From contig JACADU010000087.1 of assembly GCA_013388415.1 (NCBI GenBank), positions 1-37,843 of the forward strand: a DNA stretch of 37,843 nucleotides, written 5' to 3'. The position numbers and the translations under genes are program-made. Shown piece by piece: positions 15,425 through 23,591 of the stretch (positions are counted from its first letter, which is position 1; each line of letters starts with the position of its first letter). The notes under the pieces were generated by a model. The model was not told the origin of the DNA. It did not search any database and worked only from the letters and a program-made list of their open reading frames with translations. The DNA comes from Bryobacteraceae bacterium (GTDB lineage: Bacteria > Acidobacteriota > Terriglobia > Bryobacterales > Bryobacteraceae).

Positions 15425-17152
15425 CTACCTGAACCGCAACTGGAAGGGCATCACGCGGAGCATTCCGCCTTCGAGCCACGGCGCGACGCCCGGTCCGAGC
15501 GTTCGCAAAAGGGAAGAAACCTCGGGCGGAGCTGAGGCTTCGAGTTCCCTCGCCATCAGCAGTTCGAACCAGCTCTTCTGGCGGGGATAGATATCGAGAT
15601 CGATCTGGACATCCGGCCCTTCGAGCTTCGCTTTCTTGCGCAGCAGCGCGATGGCCGTGTCGAGGGTGCCCGTTTCGTCGATCAGGCCGTTGGCTTTCGC
15701 CTGGGCGCCCATCCAGACGCGGCCCTGAGCCACCGGCTCGATCTCCGCCGCGGCTTTTCTCCGCCCTTCACCTACCCGCTTGAGAAATCCATCGTAGATG
15801 AACCTCAACGACTCACGCAGCTTTTCTCTCGCCTCCGGCGTTAACGGACGCGAGCCCGAATCGATGTCGGCGAACCGCCCGCGCTTGAGGATCTCCGTGC
15901 TGATCCCCAGCTTGTTGTAGAAGCCTTCGAGATTGGCCTTGCCGTAGACCACGCCGATCGAGCCCGTAATCGTGCCCGGATAGGCGACAACGGGGTCGCC
16001 CGTCATCGAGATGTAGTAGCCGCCCGAGGCGGCGACGTCGGACATGGAGATCACCAGCGGCTTCTTCGCGGCGAGCTGTTTCAGATCGGCCAGAATCTCA
16101 TCGGAGGCGATCGCGTCGCCCCCGGGAGAATCCACCCTGAGCACGACGCCGCGCACTCGCGGGTTGTTCGAGATGGCGCGAATCTGGCGCGAGATTCCTG
16201 CCGGGGTGATCGTCTGGTCTTCGCCGAAAACGCCGCCCACGGAACCCCGGAGGATGTCCCCCTGCGCGGCAAGCACGGCGAAGCGCGCCGCCTTGCGGCG
16301 CGAGCCGCGTCGCGCGGCCAGATAGTCCCGCGCATCCACCTTGTCTTCGGGGCTCAGCCCGGCTGCCTTGGCCAGCGCGGCAACGGCGTCCTTCTCATAC
16401 TGAAGCGCGTCAACCAATCCCTTGTCGCGGGCCTTTGGAGCGAGAAACGGCCCTTCGTCCAGCAGCGCGACAACCTGGCTGGGCGTCATTTTGCGGGATT
16501 CACCGATGAGTGTGCAGAGCCGCGAGTACAACTCGTCGAGAATCGAGTTGAGAGATTCCCGCGTTTCCGGAGTCATCGAACTCCGTGAAAACGGATCGGC
16601 GGCGTCCTTGTACTTGCCGATGTGCTCCACTTCGAACTGAACGCCGAGCTTGTCCAGGGCTCCTTTGAAGTACATCGCCTCCAGGCGGAGGCCCTTCACG
16701 TCGAGCAGGTCTTCCGGCGAAAGCGCTACTTTTTCCGCCGCCGAAGCCACCAGGTACTCTCGCGTGCCCGGGCTCGCCAGCCAGGCGTGCACCGGCTTGC
16801 CGGCTCGCCGCACCTTCCTGATGCCCGCGCGAATCTCCTCCATCTTGCCCCAGCCCGCCGCCAGGCCCCTTGGCTCGAGCATCACGCCTTTGATGGCGGG
16901 ATCCGTGGCCGCGGTATCGAGAATTCTCCAGACATCGGCAACGGTGAGAGGCGATTGTCCGGACAGTCCGGGGAACGGCGCCTCTGGCGCGGCGACTTCC
17001 GGCATCTCACCCTGAAGTTTTAGCGAAAGCCAGGCCTTGGCCGGGATCTTGGGCTCAGTCTTCGTAAAACGGACAGCCGCGAAGATCAGAACGACCGCCG
17101 TCACGCCGGCCACGATAAAGCCGGCCAGCACACCAAGGAGAAATTTCTTCAT
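15425..17152 (-). CDS. sppA: signal peptide peptidase SppA, long (67K) type
   Basis: Membrane-bound serine protease (MEROPS S49) that degrades cleaved signal peptides. At 575 aa it matches the two-domain E. coli-type enzyme. One N-terminal membrane helix (MKKFLLGVLAGFIVAGVTAVVLIFAAVRF) anchors it. The catalytic Lys is in HIGKYKDAADPF (about Lys182) and the nucleophile Ser is in SDVAASGGYYISM (about Ser376), so the Lys/Ser dyad is split over the tandem domains as expected. The second domain also carries VLRVDSPGGDAIASDEI and PGTITGSIGVVYGK. GGAGGAAGG precedes the ATG. It starts 25 bp after the TIM-barrel gene in the same direction. Confidence 0.94.
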   Translation of the reverse strand: MKKFLLGVLAGFIVAGVTAVVLIFAAVRFTKTEPKIPAKAWLSLKLQGEMPEVAAPEAPFPGLSGQSPLTVADVWRILDTAATDPAIKGVMLEPRGLAAGWGKMEEIRAGIRKVRRAGKPVHAWLASPGTREYLVASAAEKVALSPEDLLDVKGLRLEAMYFKGALDKLGVQFEVEHIGKYKDAADPFSRSSMTPETRESLNSILDELYSRLCTLIGESRKMTPSQVVALLDEGPFLAPKARDKGLVDALQYEKDAVAALAKAAGLSPEDKVDARDYLAARRGSRRKAARFAVLAAQGDILRGSVGGVFGEDQTITPAGISRQIRAISNNPRVRGVVLRVDSPGGDAIASDEILADLKQLAAKKPLVISMSDVAASGGYYISMTGDPVVAYPGTITGSIGVVYGKANLEGFYNKLGISTEILKRGRFADIDSGSRPLTPEAREKLRESLRFIYDGFLKRVGEGRRKAAAEIEPVAQGRVWMGAQAKANGLIDETGTLDTAIALLRKKAKLEGPDVQIDLDIYPRQKSWFELLMARELEASAPPEVSSLLRTLGPGVAPWLEGGMLRVMPFQLRFR

Positions 17153-17177
17153 CCTTCCTCCAGGATCGCCGACAGAC

Positions 17178-18056
17178 CTACGCGCCCGCCAGGATCCGGT
17201 CCACCCGCTGGCTCAGGTCTTTGAGGTACGCCGCGTCGCCGCCGCTCAATTCAACGGTCGCGTCCCCCTTGTATCCGATCTCGCGGAGCGCGGCGTGGAT
17301 CTCCTTCCAGTTGAGATCGCCTTCCAGCAGATTCGGCCAGTCGGCCACGTTCTTCTTCAGTTGCTGGTCGCGCCGGAAGCTGAAGTCCTTGAAGTGGACC
17401 TTGACGATCCGGGAACCAAGCGTGCGGATCCAGTCCTGAGAAAAACCGTAGAGCGCGACGTTGCCGACGTCGAAATAGGCGCGCACCCACGGGCTCTTGA
17501 ACTGGTCGACGTAGCTGGCGAACTCGATCGGGCTGGTGAGGAACTTGTTCCAGACGTTCTCGACGGCGATGATCACATTGCGCTTCGCGGCTTCCGGGAT
17601 CAGCTTGCGGATCTCGGCAACGCTGCGATCCCAAGCCTGCTTGTAGCCTGTCTCGGGGTTGACGACGGCGGGTACGAGCAGCACAGTCCCGGCGCCCCAG
17701 AGTTTCGCGTTGTCCAGGCTGGTCATCATGCCCTTGACGCTGCGCTCCACCACTTCGGGCTTCGAGCTGGACAACGGATACTGCCAGTGGTCGCGGTTCA
17801 TCACGGAGTGCACCGGGAACTTCGTCTCCTCGCTTGCCTTGCGGATCTCCTCGGCTTCGCTTGGATTGTCGGCCGTTCCGCATTCCATCGACTCGAAGCC
17901 GCATTCCCGGGCGAGTTCGAAGCGCTGCTTGATGCTGAGGCTCCTGGGCAGCATCCCGAGCAGGATGCCCTTGCGGATGGGAAGCTTCGCCGCGGGCTGC
18001 GCTTCAAGGATGGCGGCCGCTCCGGCGGCGCTGATCAGAAAATCTCGGCGTTGCAT
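17178..18056 (-). CDS. Tat-exported sugar phosphate isomerase/epimerase-like protein
   Basis: 292-aa protein of the AP-endonuclease-2/xylose-isomerase-like TIM-barrel family. The start at 18056 follows a GGGGA Shine-Dalgarno and begins with a Tat signal, MQRRDFLISAAGAAAILEAQPAA. Barrel features are visible: FELARECGFESMECG, HSVMN, VLLVPAVVN, VIIAVENVWN (metal Glu), VRAYFDVGNVALYG (metal Asp), VKVHFKDFSF and TVELSGGD (metal Glu). Metal-dependent isomerase or epimerase chemistry on a sugar is likely, but the substrate is unknown. sppA follows after 25 bp, probably by chance of operon packing. Confidence 0.86.
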   Translation of the reverse strand: MQRRDFLISAAGAAAILEAQPAAKLPIRKGILLGMLPRSLSIKQRFELARECGFESMECGTADNPSEAEEIRKASEETKFPVHSVMNRDHWQYPLSSSKPEVVERSVKGMMTSLDNAKLWGAGTVLLVPAVVNPETGYKQAWDRSVAEIRKLIPEAAKRNVIIAVENVWNKFLTSPIEFASYVDQFKSPWVRAYFDVGNVALYGFSQDWIRTLGSRIVKVHFKDFSFRRDQQLKKNVADWPNLLEGDLNWKEIHAALREIGYKGDATVELSGGDAAYLKDLSQRVDRILAGA

Positions 18057-18123
18057 GTTGGTCCCCTTTCGGCCGTGCCCATGATTGTACAGCCAGAGGA
18101 GCCCTCCTGCCTCGCCCCGCACA

Positions 18124-18151
18124 GAAAGAAGGGCGGCCGATGGGGCCGCCC
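18124..18151 (-). terminator. rho-independent terminator after the response regulator gene
   Basis: Read on the minus strand, a perfect 8-bp GC stem (GGGCGGCC/GGCCGCCC, 18131-18151, 5-nt loop) is followed by the T-rich run TTCTTTCT. It lies about 50 bp beyond the stop of the response regulator gene. Confidence 0.6.
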
Positions 18152-18200
18152 CGGGAGTTTGGTGCCACTGTCAGGCTAGAAGCTTCGGATCGAATGGCTG

Positions 18201-18866
18201 TCAGGCCAGGTTGGGGATTTTGATGATCTTCTTCTGGATGGCGTACTGCACAAGCTGGGCTTTGTTGTGAATGTCGAGCTTGCGCATGAGATTGAACTTG
18301 TGAGCCTCCACGGTCTTGACGCTGAGGTTCAGGTCGCAGGCGATCTCTTTGACTGAATTGCCTTCAGCGAGGAGCTTGAGGACCTCGCGCTCGCGGGTTG
18401 TCAGCGTGGCAAACCGGGGCAGGCGGTTGGCGCTCTTGATCCGCGTGCGGAAATCGTCCACCAGTTGCGAGAGCATTCTGGGGCTCAGATAGCTTCCCCC
18501 GCGGCAGACGTCGCGGATCGCGCTGACCAGTTGGGATGAGGGGCTGTCCTTCAGCACGTAGCCGTTCGCGCCGACCTCCATGCCTTCGACGAGGTAGTCC
18601 TCGTCGTCGTACATCGTGAGCACGAGGACCTTGGTTTCGGGCCGGTTCTTCTTGATTTGCCGCGTCGCCTCAAAGCTGCTCAGGCCGGGCATGCCAATGT
18701 CCATGAGGACAAGATCAGGCCGCAGCTCGGCCGCACGGTCGACCGCATCGCTCCCGTTGGCCGCTTCTCCCACGACTTCCATGTCAGTCTCCGAGCTGAT
18801 GAGCTGCCGGATGCCCTGACGGAAGAGCGTGTGATCGTCAGCCAACAATATCCGAATCTTCGCCAT
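18201..18866 (-). CDS. NarL/FixJ-family two-component response regulator
   Basis: 221-aa DNA-binding regulator. The ATG at 18866 follows GGGAG at good spacing. A second ATG ten codons upstream is possible. The receiver domain has acidic residues in LLADDH, phosphoacceptor Asp56 in LVLMDIGMPG, Thr84 in LVLTMYDDED and Lys106 in GYVLKDSP. The C-terminal LuxR-type helix-turn-helix is LTTREREVLKLLAEGNSVKEIACDLNLSVKTVEAHKFNLMRKL. It lies just downstream of a HisKA_3 sensor kinase on the same strand and is very likely its partner. Target genes are unknown. Confidence 0.94.
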   Translation of the reverse strand: MAKIRILLADDHTLFRQGIRQLISSETDMEVVGEAANGSDAVDRAAELRPDLVLMDIGMPGLSSFEATRQIKKNRPETKVLVLTMYDDEDYLVEGMEVGANGYVLKDSPSSQLVSAIRDVCRGGSYLSPRMLSQLVDDFRTRIKSANRLPRFATLTTREREVLKLLAEGNSVKEIACDLNLSVKTVEAHKFNLMRKLDIHNKAQLVQYAIQKKIIKIPNLA

Positions 18867-18929
18867 ACCTGGTCTCCCAATCTCTTCTTTCGCCATGTTG
18901 ACGGCGGTCAGGACGGAGACGACGAACGG

Positions 18930-20834
18930 TCAGCTCCATCCCGCGGCTCTCGCCAACGGCGATCGTTCCTTTCTGCTCGCCACCCTGGTCTTGATTCGGC
19001 CGGCAGGACTCTTCCCCCGCCCTGCGTCAGCGGCACTCCTGGACCGGTTCTTTCTGGTTCCGGCGGCCGGCGCCTCTCTCGCTGGCCGCTTCCCCGGGCT
19101 GGTCACCCGGTCCAGCGGCAGCTCGATCCAGATCGCCGTGCCAGGCCTGTCCTCGCCTATCTGGCCAAGGCCGATGTTTCCTCCGGAGCCCCGGCCAGCG
19201 TCCTCATTGGACTGCCTGCGCCGGCTCTTGACCACCAACATTCCCCCCAGTAGAGCAACCCTCTCCTTCAGACCGGAGAGGCCGAAGCAGTTGCTGCGGG
19301 AGAACGCTTCCTCCACGTCGAAGCCGACTCCGTCGTCCTCGACTCTAAGTCTCAGCCTTCCATCGGTGGTTTCTAGGGAAAGGTTTACAGCAGATGCAAG
19401 GGAATACTTGGCGATGTTGTTGAAGATCTCCTGCACCAGCCGGTAAACAATCTGCTCCACCTTCTTCGGAAGGTCGAGCCGCCGCGGCAGGTCGATGTGA
19501 ACCTCCGCGGAGTGGATTCCGCGGAACCTCCCCACCAACTGCCGCAACGCCGCCGCCAATCCCATCTGCTCGAGAATCGCCGGGCTCAACGCCGCGATCA
19601 GCCGCCGGATCTCGACAATGGTGTGCTCGGTCATCTCGCGCAAGGCCGAAAGGCGACCCCGGATCCCCGACTCGGCGGCGGGCAGTTCCTGCTCCAGCAT
19701 CTCCATCTGGAGCCTCACGCAAAGCAGACTCTGCCCCGCCTCGTCGTGCAACTCTCGGCTGATTCTGCGGCGTTCGGCTTCCTCGACCTCAACCATGTGT
19801 TCCGCCAGCCGGCGAACCTGCTCCTCCCTCTGGGCGAGATCATCCATCAATCGCGCCTTCTCGGCCGCCATCCAGCAGCGCTCGCCGGCGGCCATCAGCA
19901 TCTCCAATTCTCTGGGCAGCCAGTCGTATGGCTTCGGGAAGGCGAACTGCATGACCCCTCGCAGGTTCCCGTTGCCCTCCAGCGGCACGCTCCAGCAGGT
20001 CTTGTACTGCCCTGCCCACGCCGGGTCAAGAACCAGTTCGCTCGTCCCCTCGGAGATTTCAAACGATTGCGCTTTCAGTAGCTTCCGCCGCAGCCGGCCG
20101 CTGACCGCGATGCCGCCGCCCTCCCCAGGGACCGGCTTCCAGATGCGCGCATCTTCATCGTAAAGATAGATCCTGGAACTGCTGGCCATCGTGTAGACCT
20201 GCAAAATCTCCAGGAACCGCGGCAACATCTCTTCCAGAGTCCGCGACTCCACCTCCACGCGGAAAAGCTCGTAGAACGTCCGGCTTTCCGCTTCGCGCAC
20301 CTGATAGAACGCGTTGTTCAGCGAGAGCACCGCCAGGAAATGCAGTTGGCTTCGAACCCAGGCGAAGTTGGCAGCCATCTGGGCGTCCAGCGGCTCAGTC
20401 GCCTGTTCGACCAGCGAGTCGTATTCCCTGAGCGCCGCGATGACTTCGCTGGGGGTCGCTCCAAGCTTCGCCAGCCGCCGCCCGCGGTATTCCACCTGCT
20501 CGAGGAATGCCGCCACCGGCAATCCACGCGCCAGAATTCGGCTCGCCGCCCCGGGGGTGATCTCCCGCAACGACGCCCGCTGCGCGCTGTCGTATCCCTG
20601 CCGGCGCAGCGTTCGCTCGAAAGCCCTGTCCAGGCGCGAGATCTTGGGCCCAAGCGCCAGCGCCATGAGAGCCAGCAAATCCACCATTTGCCGGCTCAGG
20701 CCCGCAGCAGCTTCTGCCAGGACAGCGCTTGGCTGGAGTGCTCGCACGAGCCTCTTATCGGTCCTAAGGTGGGCTGACTTTAGCGCGTAGGGTGTTCGAT
20801 GGATACGAACTGTGCGAGGCAGCCGGCGAGCCAT
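18930..20834 (-). CDS. GAF-domain sensor histidine kinase (HisKA_3 type)
   Basis: The start at 20834 gives 634 aa. The first ~190 residues are an all-helical region of unrecognised family (EQVEYRGRRLAKLGATPSEVIAALREYDSL). They are followed by a GAF-like sensor domain (LEEMLPRFLEILQVYTMASSSRIYLYDED...CWSVPLEGNGNLRGVMQFAF). A short coiled coil leads into HisKA_3 with the phosphoacceptor His in RRRISRELHDEAGQSLL. The HATPase domain shows an N-box EIFNNIAKYS (KYS in place of the common KHA), VEDDGVGFD and FGLSGLKERVALLGG. No transmembrane helix is seen, so it is a cytosolic sensor. A basic, low-complexity tail of about 55 residues (from RVTSPGKRPA) extends past the usual kinase end. The response regulator gene follows. 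Confidence 0.88.
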   Translation of the reverse strand: MARRLPRTVRIHRTPYALKSAHLRTDKRLVRALQPSAVLAEAAAGLSRQMVDLLALMALALGPKISRLDRAFERTLRRQGYDSAQRASLREITPGAASRILARGLPVAAFLEQVEYRGRRLAKLGATPSEVIAALREYDSLVEQATEPLDAQMAANFAWVRSQLHFLAVLSLNNAFYQVREAESRTFYELFRVEVESRTLEEMLPRFLEILQVYTMASSSRIYLYDEDARIWKPVPGEGGGIAVSGRLRRKLLKAQSFEISEGTSELVLDPAWAGQYKTCWSVPLEGNGNLRGVMQFAFPKPYDWLPRELEMLMAAGERCWMAAEKARLMDDLAQREEQVRRLAEHMVEVEEAERRRISRELHDEAGQSLLCVRLQMEMLEQELPAAESGIRGRLSALREMTEHTIVEIRRLIAALSPAILEQMGLAAALRQLVGRFRGIHSAEVHIDLPRRLDLPKKVEQIVYRLVQEIFNNIAKYSLASAVNLSLETTDGRLRLRVEDDGVGFDVEEAFSRSNCFGLSGLKERVALLGGMLVVKSRRRQSNEDAGRGSGGNIGLGQIGEDRPGTAIWIELPLDRVTSPGKRPAREAPAAGTRKNRSRSAADAGRGKSPAGRIKTRVASRKERSPLARAAGWS

Positions 20835-20998
20835 GGGGTCGGACTTCTCCTCGCGGCTCCCCCGGGGCATCACCCCGCTCGAGTGAGCCGCCCCGACCCC
20901 GCTGGCTTATCTTCCAGCCTACCCCGCCGGCCCGGTAACTTCCAGACGCGAAAGTACTAAAACGGACCACAGCTTGTGCGTCGTTTCCTCATCCGCAG

Positions 20999-21008
20999 CG
21001 TCTATACT
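20999..21008 (+). promoter_or_regulatory. possible -10 region upstream of the MacA-like gene
   Basis: TATACT (21003-21008) lies 70 bp before the GTG start. At 17 bp upstream the -35 position reads GTCGTT, a poor match. The gene itself has a good CAGGAG Shine-Dalgarno 8 nt before GTG. The 240 bp between the kinase and this gene must also hold the kinase promoter, which I could not place. Confidence 0.3.
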
Positions 21009-21078
21009 CAATAGTGGTTACTAATCTGGAGAACAAAACTACTTCCAGCAGCGTCTGTCTATCACAGGAGCAGTTTTT

Positions 21079-22500
21079 GTGAAGCGCAAGTGGAAATGGA
21101 TCCTCGGTGTGGTCTTTGTGGCCGTCGCCGGCGGCGGAACGCTCGCCGCGATCCGCATGAAAAATAACGGGATCGTCACAGTTCAGACGGGCAAAGCGGT
21201 CCGCCAGGATCTGACCAGCCTGGTGACAGCGTCAGGTGAAATCAAGCCCCTGAAATACATCAACATCGGGGCAAATGTGATGGGCCGCATCACTGACATT
21301 TATGTCAAGGAAGGCGACCGGGTGCATCGCAATCAGGTCCTCGCCAAGCTCGAAAGCGTACAGGCGGAAGCCGATGTGGCCGCCCAGAATGCAGCATTGA
21401 ACTCTGCTCTGGCCGAGGCTGCGGCCGCCGAAGCTGGTCTGAAGGCGATGGATGAGAACATGCGCACCGCCCAGGCGGCGGTGGACCGCGCCAAAGCCGA
21501 ACTCGAGCGCGCCCGGCTGGACTACGAGCGAGCCAGCCAACTCTGGAAAGAAAAGCTCGTCGCCAAGCAGGAGTTCGACAGCCGCAAGGCTCAGTACGAC
21601 TCTCTGGAAGCAGGCTTGCGCGAGGCGCAGGCCAGGATGAGCCAGATGAAGGCGCAGCGGGAACAGACCGCGGCGCAGTTGGCGGTCAGCCAGCGGCGGG
21701 TGGCCCAGGTTCGCGCGACGCTCAACCGGTTCTCCGACGTCCTGCAAAAGCACAACGCGGTCACCCCGATTGACGGCATCGTGACGAACCTGCCGGTCCG
21801 TGTCGGCGAAACCGTTGTGCCGGGCGTCCAGAACTCGTCCGCATCGTTGATCATGACCATCGCCGACATGAGCCTAATCACGGCGGAAGTCAAGGTGGAT
21901 GAGACAGATATCGTCAACGTGAAGCTCGGCCAGGCAGCCGATGTCACCATCGACGCAATCCCCGGCAAGACCTTCCGCGGCAAGGTGATGGAGATCGGCA
22001 ACACGGCCATCCTGCGCTCGACCGGCCTGGCGGCCAGCCAGAGCGCCGTCTCCAGCCAGGAAGCCAAAGATTTCAAAGTAGTTGTGGCGCTTGACAACCC
22101 GCCGGCCGAGATCAGGCCGGGCCTGTCGTGCACGGCAAAAGTGATCACTGCCACCCGCGCCAAGGCGCTTTCGATTCCGATCCAGGCTCTGACCGTGCGC
22201 CAGCGGGGCGACCTCGAGCCCGAGTCCAAGGCGGGTAACGTCCAGGCCGCCGCGAACGTCGATCCAGAAAAGCAGAAAAAAGCGAAGGAAGAGCTGCAAG
22301 GCGTTTTTGTCGTCAAGAACGGTGTGGCTCGTTTCCGGGAAGTAAAAACCGGAATCACCGGCGCCACCGACATCGAAGTGTTGGAAGGGCTGAACGAGGG
22401 TGAAGAAATCATCACGGGCAGCTACAAGGTGATCCGGACTTTGCGCAACGACGCCAAGGTAAAGGTAGACAACAAGGCCCCTGCCAAGGCAGAGTCGTAA
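21079..22500 (+). CDS. HlyD/MacA-like periplasmic adaptor (membrane fusion protein)
   Basis: 473-aa periplasmic adaptor of a tripartite efflux or export system. It starts at GTG with a CAGGAG Shine-Dalgarno. One N-terminal membrane helix (WILGVVFVAVAGGGTLAAI) is followed by a split lipoyl/barrel-sandwich domain (YINIGANVMGRITDIYVKEGDRVHRNQVLAKLES... and ...NAVTPIDGIVTNLPVRVGETVVPG). A long alpha-helical hairpin lies at about 95-225 (rich in Ala/Glu/Arg: AQAAVDRAKAELERARLDYERASQLWKEKLVAKQEFD). Beta-barrel and membrane-proximal domains follow (FRGKVMEIGN; RFREVKTGITGATDIEVLEGLNEGEEIITG). An ABC ATPase gene follows after 42 bp, matching MacAB-type systems. Confidence 0.9.
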   Translation: MKRKWKWILGVVFVAVAGGGTLAAIRMKNNGIVTVQTGKAVRQDLTSLVTASGEIKPLKYINIGANVMGRITDIYVKEGDRVHRNQVLAKLESVQAEADVAAQNAALNSALAEAAAAEAGLKAMDENMRTAQAAVDRAKAELERARLDYERASQLWKEKLVAKQEFDSRKAQYDSLEAGLREAQARMSQMKAQREQTAAQLAVSQRRVAQVRATLNRFSDVLQKHNAVTPIDGIVTNLPVRVGETVVPGVQNSSASLIMTIADMSLITAEVKVDETDIVNVKLGQAADVTIDAIPGKTFRGKVMEIGNTAILRSTGLAASQSAVSSQEAKDFKVVVALDNPPAEIRPGLSCTAKVITATRAKALSIPIQALTVRQRGDLEPESKAGNVQAAANVDPEKQKKAKEELQGVFVVKNGVARFREVKTGITGATDIEVLEGLNEGEEIITGSYKVIRTLRNDAKVKVDNKAPAKAES

Positions 22501-22542
22501 GTAGCAGGATCATTCCGACCAGAGAGCCGAGGAAGCAGCACG

Positions 22543-23298
22543 ATGGCCACCGCCACCCTCCCCGACAAGGCCGCACGCGGCCAGGAACTGAAGCGCAACA
22601 ACATCGTCATCCGGACTTACGATCTGTGGAAGACCTACGTCATGGGCGACCAGGAGATCCACGCGGTGTCGGGTGTCGACATCGAGATCCGCCGCGGCGA
22701 GTATGTCGCCATCATGGGTCCTTCGGGTTCCGGAAAGTCGACGCTGATGAACCTGATCGGGTGCCTCGACACGCCGACCAAGGGTGAATACTTCATCAAC
22801 GGCAACCTGGTCAGCGACATGACCGACGACGAGCTCGCCCGCATCAGGAACAAAGAGATCGGCTTCGTCTTCCAGACCTTCAACCTGCTGCCGCGCGCGA
22901 CGGCGCTCCACAACGTCGAGCTGCCGCTGATCTATGCCGGAATCCCGGCCGAGGACCGCATCGAGCGGGCCAAACACGCGCTGCGCATCACGGACCTGGA
23001 AGCGCGCATGTATCACAAGCCGAACGAGCTCTCGGGCGGCCAGCGGCAGCGCGTCGCCATCGCCCGCGCTCTGGTGAACGACCCCTCAATTCTGCTCGCC
23101 GACGAGCCAACGGGCAACCTCGACTCCGCCACCAGCGTGGAGATCATGGGCCTGTTCGCCCGGCTTCACCAGCAGGGCAACACGATCATCCTGGTCACGC
23201 ACGAGCGCGACATCGCCGAATACGCCCACCGCATTGTGACGATCCGCGACGGCAAGGTCAATCGCGACGAGATCAACCCGCATCCCACCAAGCACTGA
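22543..23298 (+). CDS. ABC transporter ATP-binding protein (MacB/LolD-like)
   Basis: 251-aa ATPase that would power a MacB- or LolCDE-type (FtsX-like permease) system. Walker A is GPSGSGKST (59-67), the Q-loop is [26 protein letters not shown], the signature is [15 protein letters not shown] (163-), Walker B is [13 protein letters not shown] (183-) and the switch His is VTHERD (220). The [16 protein letters not shown] block is typical of the MacB/LolD subfamily. In this subfamily the permease is usually fused or next door, but the next plus-strand gene is a TonB-dependent receptor. The partner permease must be encoded elsewhere or has been lost. Confidence 0.93.
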   Translation: MATATLPDKAARGQELKRNNIVIRTYDLWKTYVMGDQEIHAVSGVDIEIRRGEYVAIMGPSGSGKSTLMNLIGCLDTPTKGEYFINGNLVSDMTDDELARIRNKEIGFVFQTFNLLPRATALHNVELPLIYAGIPAEDRIERAKHALRITDLEARMYHKPNELSGGQRQRVAIARALVNDPSILLADEPTGNLDSATSVEIMGLFARLHQQGNTIILVTHERDIAEYAHRIVTIRDGKVNRDEINPHPTKH

Positions 23299-23303
23299 GC
23301 ATC

Positions 23304-23321
23304 CGTCCGCGCACGCGGACG
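23304..23321 (+). terminator. GC hairpin after the ABC ATPase gene, possible terminator
   Basis: CGTCCGCG-CA-CGCGGACG is a perfect inverted repeat starting six bases after the ATPase stop. There is no T tract on the plus strand, so it may be an RNA-stabilising hairpin or a rho-assisted terminator. Confidence 0.4.
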
Positions 23322-23372
23322 CGCTTCGCCCTCCCTCTCCGCCCGCATGGTGGTGAGCGCGCGGGACCCCGG

Positions 23373-23453
23373 CTAAAACGACCGTGTTGGGGTCGCAAAG
23401 ATCAGTGCGATCAGCGTGGCCAGAGCCACCGCCAAAAGAACACGAATCTTCAT
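23373..23453 (-). CDS. 26-aa hydrophobic small ORF antisense between the ABC ATPase and TonB-receptor genes
   Basis: Too short for the ORF track. On the minus strand ATG at 23453 is preceded by GGAAGGG at 8-nt spacing. The ORF encodes MKIRVLLAVALATLIALIFATPTRSF and a TAG stop. A basic start, a 16-residue hydrophobic core and a polar end make it look like a small membrane protein or a bare signal-peptide-like peptide. It lies in a 293-bp gap that otherwise has no gene. The good ribosome site and non-random composition support it, but no homologue is known to me. Confidence 0.4.
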   Translation of the reverse strand: MKIRVLLAVALATLIALIFATPTRSF

Positions 23454-23542
23454 GCTCTGAACCCTTCCAGCGTAGAAGCATTGCTCATTTCGGCGCCGGA
23501 GTCAACCGCCCGAATACCCCAAACTTTACGCAGTCTGGACGG

Positions 23543-23571
23543 TTGACGGCGGCCTTCCGGAATAGTACGTT
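23543..23571 (+). promoter_or_regulatory. possible promoter of the Oar-like TonB-dependent receptor gene
   Basis: TTGACG (23543-23548), a 17-bp spacer and TACGTT (23566-23571) precede the ATG at 23592. The -35 matches the consensus well and the -10 poorly. AAAGGATGGGG before the ATG contains a Shine-Dalgarno. Confidence 0.3.
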
Positions 23572-23591
23572 GTAGCCGAAAGGATGGGGTC

